From Pectobacterium sp013449375 (lineage in GTDB: Bacteria; Pseudomonadota; Gammaproteobacteria; Enterobacterales; Enterobacteriaceae): a stretch of 64,000 bases of DNA. The notes under the pieces were generated by a model. It was not told the DNA's origin. It ran no database searches and saw only the letters and a program-made list of their open reading frames with translations. The position numbers were made by a program, and so were the translations under genes. How positions within the stretch are numbered: the first letter of the stretch is position 1; each line of letters begins with the position of its first letter. The DNA lies in assembly GCF_048593165.1 (NCBI RefSeq), contig NZ_CP184271.1; one strand, written 5' to 3'. Of the stretch, positions 1 to 8,342 are shown piece after piece.

Positions 1-168
1 AGCCTGTTCGGGCCTTATGTTCTGGCCGTTGAATTAGCGTCAATGCTGCTGCTGGCAGGATTGGTTGTCGCTTTCCACATTGGTCGTGAAGATAAACGTG
101 GTGACGTTGTCAGTAAAGAAGGCGCGAAGCAGGATGTTGAGAAGAAAATAACGGGGGAACGCGCATGA
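1..168 (+). CDS. nuoJ: NADH-quinone oxidoreductase subunit J, C-terminal part
   Basis: Only the last 55 codons are in the window; the gene begins upstream. The visible part reads through a hydrophobic helix (about residues 8-27 of the fragment) into a charged, Lys/Glu-rich cytoplasmic tail, as in enterobacterial NuoJ, a membrane-arm subunit of respiratory complex I. Its TGA stop (166-168) overlaps the nuoK start ATG (165) in an ATGA arrangement, which supports translational coupling inside the nuo operon. Confidence 0.93.
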
Positions 169-467
169 TTCCGTTACAACATGGGTTGATTTTAGCCGCT
201 ATCCTGTTTGTTCTGGGGCTGACTGGTCTGTTAATTCGTCGTAACCTGCTGTTTATGTTGATTAGTCTCGAAATTATGATCAACGCTGCCGCGCTGGCAT
301 TTGTCGTTGCGGGAAGTTACTGGCAGCAACCGGATGGTCAGGTGATGTACATTCTGGCGATTACGCTGGCAGCGGCTGAGGCCAGTATTGGTCTGGCGCT
401 GTTGTTACAGATGTATCGTCGTCGTCAGACCCTGAATATTGATACAGTCAGTGAGATGCGCGGATGA
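165..467 (+). CDS. nuoK: NADH-quinone oxidoreductase subunit K
   Basis: A 100-residue, three-helix membrane protein of complex I, the proton-pumping NADH:ubiquinone oxidoreductase. The two buried glutamates known to matter for proton transfer in NuoK are present at Glu36 and Glu72. Length equals the E. coli protein. The start overlaps the nuoJ stop and the stop overlaps the nuoL start (both ATGA), so J, K and L are tightly coupled. Confidence 0.97.
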
Positions 468-2311
468 ACTTACTCTATTTAACAATACTCTTCCCGCTGC
501 TCGGCTTTCTGTTGCTGGCATTTTCCCGTGGTCGCTGGTCGGAAAATACGTCCGCGACCGTCGGTGTTGGCTCGATTGGTCTGGCAGCGTTGGTTACCGC
601 TTGGGTTGTGGTCGATTTCATGGGCCAACAGCACGGCGGCGTGACCTTCTTTAATCAGCATTTGTGGACATGGATGGCCGTTGGCAATTTCGACATCAGC
701 GTAACGCTGACGCTCGATGGCCTTTCGGTGACGATGCTGTCCGTTGTTACGGGTGTCGGCTTCTTTATTCACCTGTTTGCCTCTTGGTACATGCGCGGAG
801 AAGAGGGATATTCCCGCTTCTTCGCCTACACCAACCTGTTTATCGCGAGTATGGTCGTTCTGGTACTGGCCGATAACCTGTTGCTGATGTATCTCGGTTG
901 GGAAGGGGTGGGGCTGTGCAGTTACCTGTTGATCGGTTTCTACTACACCAATCCGAAGAACGGCGCGGCGGCAATGAAGGCTTTCATCGTTACCCGTGTG
1001 GGTGACGTCTTCCTGGCTTTTGCGCTGTTCATCCTTTACAAAGAACTGGGTACGCTTAACTTCCGCGAGCTGATGGTATTAGCGCCGCAGAAACTGGCTG
1101 AAGGTTCACCGGAAATCACTTGGGCGACACTGATGTTGCTGGGTGGTGCGGTCGGTAAATCGGCACAGTTGCCGCTGCAAACCTGGCTGGCGGATGCGAT
1201 GGCCGGTCCAACGCCAGTCTCTGCATTGATCCACGCCGCGACGATGGTTACTGCGGGCGTTTACCTGATTGCTCGTACCAATGGTCTGTTCCTGATGGCG
1301 CCGGATGTCCTGCATCTGGTCGGTATTGTGGGGGCGGTAACGTTGGTGTTGGCAGGTTTTGCTGCTTTGGTGCAAACCGATATCAAGCGCGTGCTGGCCT
1401 ATTCCACCATGAGCCAGATTGGGTACATGTTCTTGGCGTTGGGCGTTCAGGCATGGGATGCCGCGATTTTCCATCTGATGACGCATGCGTTCTTTAAAGC
1501 GCTGCTGTTCCTCTCTTCTGGTTCGGTCATTTTGGCCTGCCACCACGAGCAGAACATCTTCAAGATGGGCGGCCTGCGTAAAACGATTCCGCTGGTTTAT
1601 GTCTGCTTCTTGGTCGGGGGCGCGGCGCTGGCTGCACTACCGCTGGTTACCGCAGGCTTCTTCAGTAAAGACGAGATTCTGGCTGGCGCATGGGCAAATG
1701 GCCACATCAATCTGATGGTGGCGGGATTGGCCGGTGCCTTCATGACCTCGCTGTATACGTTCCGTATGATTTTCATCGTGTTCCACGGTGAAGAGAAAAC
1801 CAAAGCGCATGCAGGAAAAGGCATTTCTCACCACTTACCGCTGGTTGTGCTGATGGTTCTGTCCACCTTTATTGGTGCGATGATTGTTCCACCGTTGCAC
1901 GGTGTGTTGCCAGCGACGACTGAGCTTGAACACGGCCAGTTGATGACGCTGGAAATTACCTCTGGCGTGGTGGCGATTGCCGGTATTCTGCTTGCTGCTG
2001 TGCTGTGGCTGGGTAAACGTCAGGCGGTGAGCAGCATCGCGAAGAGTGCTCCAGGTCGTTTCTTCTCGACCTGGTGGTTCCATGCGTGGGGCTTCGACTG
2101 GTTGTACGACCATGTCTTTGTTAAACCGTATCTGGCTATCGCGAAGCTGTTGCAGCGTGATCCGTTAAATGGGCTGATGACCATTCCGGCCACGATTACC
2201 CGTTGGGGTAACCGTGGGCTGGCGCTCAGTGCGAATGGTCAATTGCGCTGGTACGTTGCTTCTATGGGCTTTGGTGCCGTGCTGGTACTGGCCTTGTTGC
2301 TGCTGGTGTAA
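464..2311 (+). CDS. nuoL: NADH-quinone oxidoreductase subunit L
   Basis: A 615-residue Mrp-antiporter-like subunit at the distal end of the complex I membrane arm. The channel glutamate in the [11 protein letters not shown] segment (about Glu147), the lysine in [11 protein letters not shown] (about Lys232) and the histidine in [13 protein letters not shown] (about His257) are all present. About 14-16 membrane helices are evident, and the C-terminus has the long stretch expected for the lateral helix that spans the antiporter subunits. It starts inside the nuoK stop. A 100-bp spacer with no obvious element separates it from nuoM. Confidence 0.97.
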
Positions 2312-2411
2312 AGCAGCATCCGGTAACGTATGAAAGGTAGGGCATTCCGCAGACAGGGATGCCCGCCACGGCAAGTTTTCAGATTTCTTTAATTTAGGGA
2401 CACAAAACGCC

Positions 2412-3947
2412 ATGCTACTACCTTGGCTAATTCTTCTCCCCTTTATCGGCGGTCTGCTGTGTTGGCAGTTAGAGCGTTTTGGTACGAAAGTACCGCGCTG
2501 GATAGCGTTGATTGCAATGGGGCTGACACTCGCACTGTCTCTGCAACTGTGGTTGCAAGGCGGTTACTCTCTGACGGCGCCGACAGGCGTGCCACAATGG
2601 CAATCCGAGTTTTATGTGCCGTGGATCCCGCGCTTCGGCATCGGTATCCATCTTGCGCTGGATGGCCTGTCTTTGCTGATGGTGGTGCTGACGGGGCTGC
2701 TCGGTGTGTTGGCAATCCTCTGTTCCTGGAATGAAATTCAGCGTTATCAGGGTTTCTTCCACCTGAACCTGCTGTGGATTCTGGGCGGCGTTATCGGCGT
2801 GTTCCTTGCCATCGACATGTTCCTATTCTTCTTCTTCTGGGAAATGATGCTGGTGCCGATGTACTTCCTGATTGCACTGTGGGGGCATAAAGGCTCTGAC
2901 GGTAAAACCAGAATTACGGCGGCAACCAAGTTCTTCATTTATACCCAGGCAAGTGGCCTGATCATGTTGATCGCGATTCTGGCGCTGGTCTTTGTGCATC
3001 ACAATGCCACCGGTGTTTGGACGTTCAACTATGAAGACCTGCTGAAAACGCCGATGTCATACGGTGTTGAATATCTGCTGATGCTGGGCTTCTTCATCGC
3101 GTTTGCTGTAAAAATGCCTGTCGTGCCGTTGCACGGCTGGCTGCCGGATGCACACAGTCAGGCGCCAACGGCGGGTTCTGTTGACCTTGCGGGGATCCTG
3201 TTGAAAACGGCGGCTTATGGTCTGCTGCGTTTCAGCCTGCCGCTGTTCCCTAACGCCTCACATGCCTTTGCACCGATTGCCATGTGGCTGGGTGTGATTG
3301 GTATCTTCTACGGCGCTTGGCTGGCGTTTAAACAGACGGATATCAAACGCCTGATCGCTTACACCTCGGTGTCCCACATGGGCTTCGTGATGATTGCCAT
3401 CTATTCGGGTAATCAACTGGCTTATCAGGGCGCGGTGATTCAGATGATTGCACACGGTTTGTCTGCTGCCGGTCTGTTTATTCTGTGTGGTCAATTGTAC
3501 GAACGTCTGCATACCCGTGACATGCGTGAAATGGGCGGTCTGTGGTCGCGTCTGAAGTTCCTGCCTGCGCTGTCTCTGTTCTTTGCCGTCGCGACATTGG
3601 GGATGCCGGGAACGGGTAACTTCGTTGGCGAATTCATGATTCTGTTCGGCAGCTATCAGGTTGTGCCGGTGATTACGGTGATCTCAACCTTCGGTCTGGT
3701 ATTTGCGTCAGTCTACTCACTGATCATGATGCAGCGTGCTTACTACGGTGCGCCTAAATCTGATGAGCCATTGAAGAGTATGTCGATCCGCGAATTGTCT
3801 ATCGTGATGCTGTTGGTGGTATTACTGGTGTTGTTAGGGGTGTACCCGCAACCGATTCTGGATACCTCCAGTGCCGCGATGTCAAATATCCAGCAGTGGT
3901 TTATGTCGTCTGCTCCAGATTCAATTATTTCAACAACAAGGCCGTAA
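2412..3947 (+). CDS. nuoM: NADH-quinone oxidoreductase subunit M
   Basis: A 511-residue antiporter-like membrane subunit of complex I. Diagnostic segments include FFWEMMLVPMYFLIALWG (channel glutamate), the KMPVVPLHGWLPDAHSQAPT region with the conserved Lys and His, and KQTDIKRLIAYTSVSHMG. It follows nuoL in the standard order, and its stop is 6 bp upstream of nuoN. The AGGG 5' of the ATG (about 2397-2400) is a plausible ribosome site. Confidence 0.97.
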   Translation: MLLPWLILLPFIGGLLCWQLERFGTKVPRWIALIAMGLTLALSLQLWLQGGYSLTAPTGVPQWQSEFYVPWIPRFGIGIHLALDGLSLLMVVLTGLLGVLAILCSWNEIQRYQGFFHLNLLWILGGVIGVFLAIDMFLFFFFWEMMLVPMYFLIALWGHKGSDGKTRITAATKFFIYTQASGLIMLIAILALVFVHHNATGVWTFNYEDLLKTPMSYGVEYLLMLGFFIAFAVKMPVVPLHGWLPDAHSQAPTAGSVDLAGILLKTAAYGLLRFSLPLFPNASHAFAPIAMWLGVIGIFYGAWLAFKQTDIKRLIAYTSVSHMGFVMIAIYSGNQLAYQGAVIQMIAHGLSAAGLFILCGQLYERLHTRDMREMGGLWSRLKFLPALSLFFAVATLGMPGTGNFVGEFMILFGSYQVVPVITVISTFGLVFASVYSLIMMQRAYYGAPKSDEPLKSMSIRELSIVMLLVVLLVLLGVYPQPILDTSSAAMSNIQQWFMSSAPDSIISTTRP

Positions 3948-3953
3948 TTCGCC

Positions 3954-5411
3954 ATGACAATAACTCTTCAACAACTAATTGCGCTATCGCCGCTGTTGAT
4001 CGTCGGATTGACGGTAGTGGTTGTGATGCTGTGCATTGCGTGGCGACGCAACCATTTTGTCAACGCAACCATGACGGTTATCGGCCTGAATATTGCGTTG
4101 CTGTCACTGTACTTTGTCGGTCAGGTTGGCCCAACGGATGTGACGCCGCTGCTGCGTGTTGATGGCTTCTCGATGTTCTATAGCGCGCTGGTTCTGCTTG
4201 CTAGTCTGGCTACCAGTACGTTTGCTTATCCGTGGCTGCAAGGCTACCCAGACAACCGCGATGAGTTCTACCTGCTGGTTCTGATTGCTGCGTTGGGTGG
4301 AATCCTGCTGTCGAGCGCCAACCATCTGGCGTCGCTGTTCATCGGGATTGAACTGCTTTCCCTTCCGCTGTTTGGTCTGGTTGGCTATGCCTTCCGTCAG
4401 AAACGTTCGCTGGAAGCCAGTATTAAATACATGCTGCTGTCGGCAGCGGCGTCTTCCTTCCTGCTGTTTGGCATGGCGCTGATTTATGCTGAATCGGGCG
4501 ATATGAGCTTTGCCAGCCTCGGTAAGAGCCTGAGCGATCAACAAATCCATGCGCCGCTGCTGCTGGCTGGTCTGGGGATGATGATTGTCGGTCTGGGCTT
4601 CAAGCTGTCTCTGGTACCGTTCCAACTGTGGACACCTGATGTGTATCAGGGGGCGCCTGCGCCTGTGTCTACGTTTCTGGCGACAGCCGGTAAGATTGCG
4701 GTGTTCGGCGCGGTAATGCGTTTATTCCTGTACGCGCCGATGGCTGACAGCGAATCGGTCAGAATCGTACTGGGCGTCATTGCGTTCGCCTCCATCCTGT
4801 TCGGTAACGTGATGGCGGTATCGCAGACCAATATTAAACGTCTGCTCGGCTACTCTTCCATTGCACATCTGGGCTATTTGCTGGTTGCCCTGATCGCGGT
4901 GCAGAGTCATCAACTGGCGCTGGAAACCGTCGGCGTTTATCTGGTCGGTTACCTGTTCAGCAGCCTGGGTGCGTTCGGTGTGGTTAGTCTGATGTCCAGC
5001 CCGTATCGTGGTCCGGATGCGGATTCATTGTTCTCTTACCGTGGTTTGTTTTGGCATAAACCGATTCTGTCCGCAGTGATGACGGTGATGATGCTGTCGC
5101 TGGCGGGGATCCCGATGACGCTGGGCTTCTTCGGTAAATTCTACGTGCTGGCTGTCGGTGTGAATGCAGAGTTATGGTGGTTGACGGGTGCCGTTGTGCT
5201 GGGTAGCGCCATTGGTTTGTACTACTACCTGCGCGTGATGGTGAGCCTGTACCTGACGGCGCCTCAACAGCTACAGCGTGATACGCCGAATAACTGGGCC
5301 TTAACCGCAGGTGGTGTGGTCGTACTGATCTCCTCCATCGCAGTTCTGTTCTTCGGTTTGTATCCACAGCCGCTTATCTCTCTGGTGCAATTGGCGCAGC
5401 CAATGCTGTAA
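3954..5411 (+). CDS. nuoN: NADH-quinone oxidoreductase subunit N
   Basis: A 485-residue antiporter-like subunit, the same length as E. coli NuoN. It contains GIELLSLPLFGLVGYAFR (channel glutamate), FKLSLVPFQLWTPDVYQGAP and SQTNIKRLLGYSSIAHLGYL. It is the last gene of the nuo operon and is followed at once by a strong intrinsic terminator. Confidence 0.97.
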   Translation: MTITLQQLIALSPLLIVGLTVVVVMLCIAWRRNHFVNATMTVIGLNIALLSLYFVGQVGPTDVTPLLRVDGFSMFYSALVLLASLATSTFAYPWLQGYPDNRDEFYLLVLIAALGGILLSSANHLASLFIGIELLSLPLFGLVGYAFRQKRSLEASIKYMLLSAAASSFLLFGMALIYAESGDMSFASLGKSLSDQQIHAPLLLAGLGMMIVGLGFKLSLVPFQLWTPDVYQGAPAPVSTFLATAGKIAVFGAVMRLFLYAPMADSESVRIVLGVIAFASILFGNVMAVSQTNIKRLLGYSSIAHLGYLLVALIAVQSHQLALETVGVYLVGYLFSSLGAFGVVSLMSSPYRGPDADSLFSYRGLFWHKPILSAVMTVMMLSLAGIPMTLGFFGKFYVLAVGVNAELWWLTGAVVLGSAIGLYYYLRVMVSLYLTAPQQLQRDTPNNWALTAGGVVVLISSIAVLFFGLYPQPLISLVQLAQPML

Positions 5412-5440
5412 CCACCGCCGAGAGTCGGATTGAGTCACGA

Positions 5441-5473
5441 AACGCCGTTGATGAGAATCAACGGCGTTTTTTT
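5441..5473 (+). terminator. Intrinsic terminator of the nuo operon
   Basis: A perfect 12-bp inverted repeat (AACGCCGTTGAT, 5441-5452, with its complement at 5457-5468) closes a 4-nt GAGA loop and runs into seven T. It lies 30 bp after the nuoN stop. Confidence 0.93.
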
Positions 5474-5723
5474 ATGGCGAGCTTCCTGCTCGCCACCCTT
5501 CGGGCCGTCGCAAGCAACGTTGAAAACGCTCCCTGCGTTTTTTTGTCAGCAAAATCACTATGTTCTCGGGCGGTGGTGATAGCAGGCAAGGTACGTTTTA
5601 GGAATGGTCTGGTCTGCTGAAGCCGTAGAAGTCAGGAAAAATTGTCTATAGTTAAGAAGACAACGATTTGTAACTCATGGTTTTTCATAACCAATGATTT
5701 CTCATAACAGAAGGAAGCACTCT

Positions 5724-6035
5724 ATGGCGGCAACCAAAAAACAGCCTGAAGAAATTCGTGTCGATGATGATTTAAAACTTCTGACTGAAACGCTGGATGA
5801 GGTACTGCGCTATACGGGCGATCAGGCCGATCAGGCCTACCTTGATTTGAAAAAAGGAGCAGAAAAAGCGCTGCTGGAAGTGAAAGCCCGTATTGGCGTA
5901 ACAGACAGCTATTATGCGCGTGCCAAGCAGGTGGCCGACAAAGCCGATGTGTATGTGCATGACAAACCTTGGCACGGTGTCGGTATCGGTGCCACCGTCG
6001 GTCTGGTTGTGGGATTACTGTTGGCTAAGCGCTAG
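5724..6035 (+). CDS. elaB: ElaB/YqjD-type membrane-anchored ribosome-binding protein (DUF883)
   Basis: A 103-residue protein with an acidic helical body and a C-terminal glycine-rich membrane anchor (GVGIGATVGLVVGLLLAKR). It matches E. coli ElaB in length and in the DYVHEKPW-like segment (here VYVHDKPWHGVGIG). Members of the family tail-anchor in the inner membrane, and YqjD binds ribosomes in stationary phase. The ATG at 5724 follows AGAAGGAAG at about 5709. An upstream in-frame ATG at 5694 lacks a ribosome site. elaB is also close to nuo in E. coli. Confidence 0.9.
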   Translation: MAATKKQPEEIRVDDDLKLLTETLDEVLRYTGDQADQAYLDLKKGAEKALLEVKARIGVTDSYYARAKQVADKADVYVHDKPWHGVGIGATVGLVVGLLLAKR

Positions 6036-6046
6036 CCTCTGCCATC

Positions 6047-6071
6047 ATGTAGCGGGGGTTGCCCGCTACAT
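6047..6071 (+). terminator. Hairpin after elaB, possible terminator
   Basis: ATGTAGCGGG (6047-6056) pairs perfectly with CCCGCTACAT (6062-6071) over a 5-nt loop. The stem is strong but no T-run follows, so it may be a transcript-stabilising hairpin. The rest of the stretch to about 6400 shows no convincing gene. Confidence 0.5.
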
Positions 6072-6405
6072 CCTCCGATATCCTCTATTCTTGGATCTTA
6101 TCCTCTTTCACCGGCATGCCTTGCACCCAATATATGGCCTCAAACGGACGCAGCGCCAGTATGGCGGGTTGAGGCTGTGTATCAGAATAATTGCTGAACA
6201 ATAGTCGCCAGCGGCGCTCATGGGCGTCCGTTGGTGGCTGCCAGCGCAGAGCCTGTTAACGGGGGTTTTGCCGTGAAAGGAAAGCGCATTGAACTGTTTT
6301 TAAAAGAGAATGCTCAGGCATGCGGTGTGCTGCACAAATCTGCGACGTGTGGGTGGACAAAAAGGAAAGGGGGATGATCAGGGTGAAATAGAGGCTGAAA
6401 AAACA

Positions 6406-6430
6406 AAAGCCGCCTGTAGGAGGCGGCTTT
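6406..6430 (-). terminator. Intrinsic terminator of the small gene at 6451-6549
   Basis: AAAGCCGCCT (6406-6415) pairs perfectly with AGGCGGCTTT (6421-6430). Read on the minus strand, the stem is followed by a T-rich tract (TTTTGTTTTTT), as expected for a terminator about 20 bp after the stop of the small gene. Confidence 0.82.
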
Positions 6431-6450
6431 AGAGATTGTTTATATCACAA

Positions 6451-6549
6451 TCAGAACGGGCTGATGATTGACCCAATACGTTCACAGTAGCTGACATAAA
6501 CATCTCCCATTCTTTTAAAGAATTTGCTGATTTTGCGAAAAGTTTTCAT
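6451..6549 (-). CDS. Small protein, 32 residues, unknown function
   Basis: An ORF too short for usual gene calling. It begins MKTFRKISKFFKRMGDVYVS and ends with YCERIGSIISPF before TGA (6451-6453). GAGGAG stands 7 nt upstream of the ATG (6549), an excellent ribosome site. A candidate promoter lies upstream and an intrinsic terminator downstream, so the full transcription unit can be read from sequence. The N-terminal third is strongly basic and amphipathic (Lys/Arg/Phe), with a single Cys and a short hydrophobic C-terminus. I do not recognise the family. A small membrane-associated or regulatory protein is possible, but that is inference. Confidence 0.68.
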   Translation of the reverse strand: MKTFRKISKFFKRMGDVYVSYCERIGSIISPF

Positions 6550-6578
6550 TATCAGACTCCTCTAACGGGTTAGTTAAG

Positions 6579-6655
6579 TGTGATATTCATCACGTTTTTA
6601 ATGGTAGCGGAGCTGAAATCAGATTTCAACATTTTTGTGATGTTAGTCACAAAAA
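6579..6655 (-). promoter_or_regulatory. Promoter with CRP/FNR-like palindromes for the small gene
   Basis: On the minus strand, TTGAAA (6624-6629) and TACCAT (6601-6606) are separated by 17 bp, a good sigma-70 promoter, predicting a start near 6594. Upstream, TGTGA-N6-TCACA (6636-6651) fits the CRP consensus exactly and sits in a longer perfect repeat (6632-6655). A second palindrome at 6579-6594 contains TGAT-N4-ATCA, the FNR core, and would overlap the transcript start. Confidence 0.6.
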
Positions 6656-6754
6656 TATAACGATCCGATAAGTGAAACACGCCGTGGAACGAAATACCTG
6701 ATACGCAGTTGGAAGGTCAGCGCATCAGGTAAGGGAATACACTACGAGGTCGTG

Positions 6755-7315
6755 TCAGGTGGGATAGTGATAAATATTGTGATCGAACCACTGTTCGCCA
6801 ATCTTCTCGGCATCTTTCTCGATGTGATGAAAGTGGAAACCAAGCCGTTGCGCGACAGCATTACTGCGCGTGTTGGCGGTTGAAGCTCTAATGACGCAGC
6901 GCCCAACGAGATTCGCATCGGTATAGGCGGCTATTAGTGTACTGACGGCCTGAGAAACGATGCCTTTACCTTCAAAGGCTTCGGCGATCCAGTAGCCGAT
7001 GACGCCTTCTTTATCCTGAATCGTGTTGAAGGAGACGATGCCAGCCAGCGCATCGTCCCAGCGGATAACATATACGGCGGACGTTTTGTCGAAGAATGCC
7101 TTCCGGTTGCCGCGAATCGTTTCACGGGTGTCATCGACGTTCTTGACGGAATCCGGCCAGGGTAACGTTCGCCGCAGACGGGCTTTTTCCTGCTGGATCA
7201 AGGCGAAGAGCGCATCGGCATCGCGCTCTTCCTGTATCGTCAGACGCAAGTGTGGTGGATGCCGCAGTTCATACAGATCATCGATCACGGACATATCAGC
7301 AAATGGTTTTTCCAT
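6755..7315 (-). CDS. GNAT family N-acetyltransferase (RimL-like)
   Basis: A 186-residue acetyltransferase that would transfer acetyl from acetyl-CoA to an amine, as in the RimL/RimJ ribosomal-protein group. The GNAT core is visible: GVIGYWIAEAFEGKGIVSQAV (beta4 and acetyl-CoA loop) and the SNAVAQRLGFHFHH motif near the C-terminus. The start at 7315 is chosen because GGGAGGG stands just upstream; an in-frame upstream ATG at 7387 lies inside the preceding gene. Its neighbour phzF-like ends 13 bp upstream, so the two are probably cotranscribed. The substrate cannot be told from sequence. Confidence 0.85.
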   Translation of the reverse strand: MEKPFADMSVIDDLYELRHPPHLRLTIQEERDADALFALIQQEKARLRRTLPWPDSVKNVDDTRETIRGNRKAFFDKTSAVYVIRWDDALAGIVSFNTIQDKEGVIGYWIAEAFEGKGIVSQAVSTLIAAYTDANLVGRCVIRASTANTRSNAVAQRLGFHFHHIEKDAEKIGEQWFDHNIYHYPT

Positions 7316-7328
7316 AAAATCCCTCCCG

Positions 7329-8225
7329 TTACCCCTGCAAGGTACCGTCAACGATCGTGACGCTGTGTCCGCCGACCCAGGGTTCATCGTTCAGGTAAGT
7401 GACGGTAATGCGGCCATCGCAGTTCAGCATCGTGCCCTGTCGTGCAAGGTAGCTGAGTGGCGCGGTGACGTTATTGGTGGCGTGCTGCTGGCGAAGCAGC
7501 GCAGCCAGACAGGCGTTGGCACTGCCGGTGACCGGATCTTCTTTGAGATGGCCGCATTCAATGTAGAGTGCGCGAACTTCATAATCGGTTGGCGTCGCGT
7601 TATCGTGCGGGCCGTAGATGGCAATGCCATTAGTCTGGCTGAGGTTTTGTACGGCTAAGAGCGCGTCTGCATCCGGTGTGATGTTCAGGCAGGTGTCGGC
7701 GCTATCGACACGAATCACCAGCCAGCGAATGCCCATATGTACTGAGGTGGGCGGGTAGCGGTTATCGATAGCAGCACGATCCAAACCTGTAATACCCAGC
7801 GTTTTTTCCAGCAGTGGCATGTGTTCATTACCGAACGGAACCATAGTGGCCTGTGGAGCGTGAAAAGCCAGACTCCCATCATCATGGATAGTAATCGGGA
7901 CTAAGCCAACGCCGCACTGTTGTACCAACTGGCCCGGGGACTTCGGGCGCAAGCCTTCTTCCAGCAGGGCATGTGCGGTGCCTAACGTAGGGTGTCCGGC
8001 AAAGGGCATTTCCGACTCTGGCGTAAAAATGCGTACGTGGTAATCCGCCAGAGGGTCGGTGGCTGGCAGGACAAACGTGGTTTCTGACAGGTTTGTCCAA
8101 CGCGCGATATCCTGCATTTGCGCATCGGTTAGCCCATTCGCTTCCAGAATGACGGCAAGCGGATTTCCCTTGAAAGGCTGTTGGGTAAAAACGTCAACCT
8201 GTTTGAAACGACGTACTATCGGCAT
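7329..8225 (-). CDS. PhzF-family isomerase/epimerase
   Basis: A 298-residue protein of the PhzF/diaminopimelate-epimerase fold. It contains GNPLAV near residue 20, the catalytic-glutamate segment NLSETTFV (Glu48), FAGHPTLGTAHAL around residue 75, and DPVTGSANACLAALL in the second domain. PhzF itself isomerises trans-2,3-dihydro-3-hydroxyanthranilate, but most enterobacterial members (for example YddE) have no proven substrate and no phenazine genes are nearby. First gene of a two-gene unit with the downstream acetyltransferase. It is divergent from ybiT. Confidence 0.9.
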   Translation of the reverse strand: MPIVRRFKQVDVFTQQPFKGNPLAVILEANGLTDAQMQDIARWTNLSETTFVLPATDPLADYHVRIFTPESEMPFAGHPTLGTAHALLEEGLRPKSPGQLVQQCGVGLVPITIHDDGSLAFHAPQATMVPFGNEHMPLLEKTLGITGLDRAAIDNRYPPTSVHMGIRWLVIRVDSADTCLNITPDADALLAVQNLSQTNGIAIYGPHDNATPTDYEVRALYIECGHLKEDPVTGSANACLAALLRQQHATNNVTAPLSYLARQGTMLNCDGRITVTYLNDEPWVGGHSVTIVDGTLQG

Positions 8226-8342
8226 CGCATTTCTCTCCTGTATGCGCTATCGCTTAAATATCACTCAAAACTAACCGCGATCCTATCGCGCGCTTGTGGC
8301 ATAATGCGCGCCAAATCACATTCCGACTCGAGTATAAGTGCT

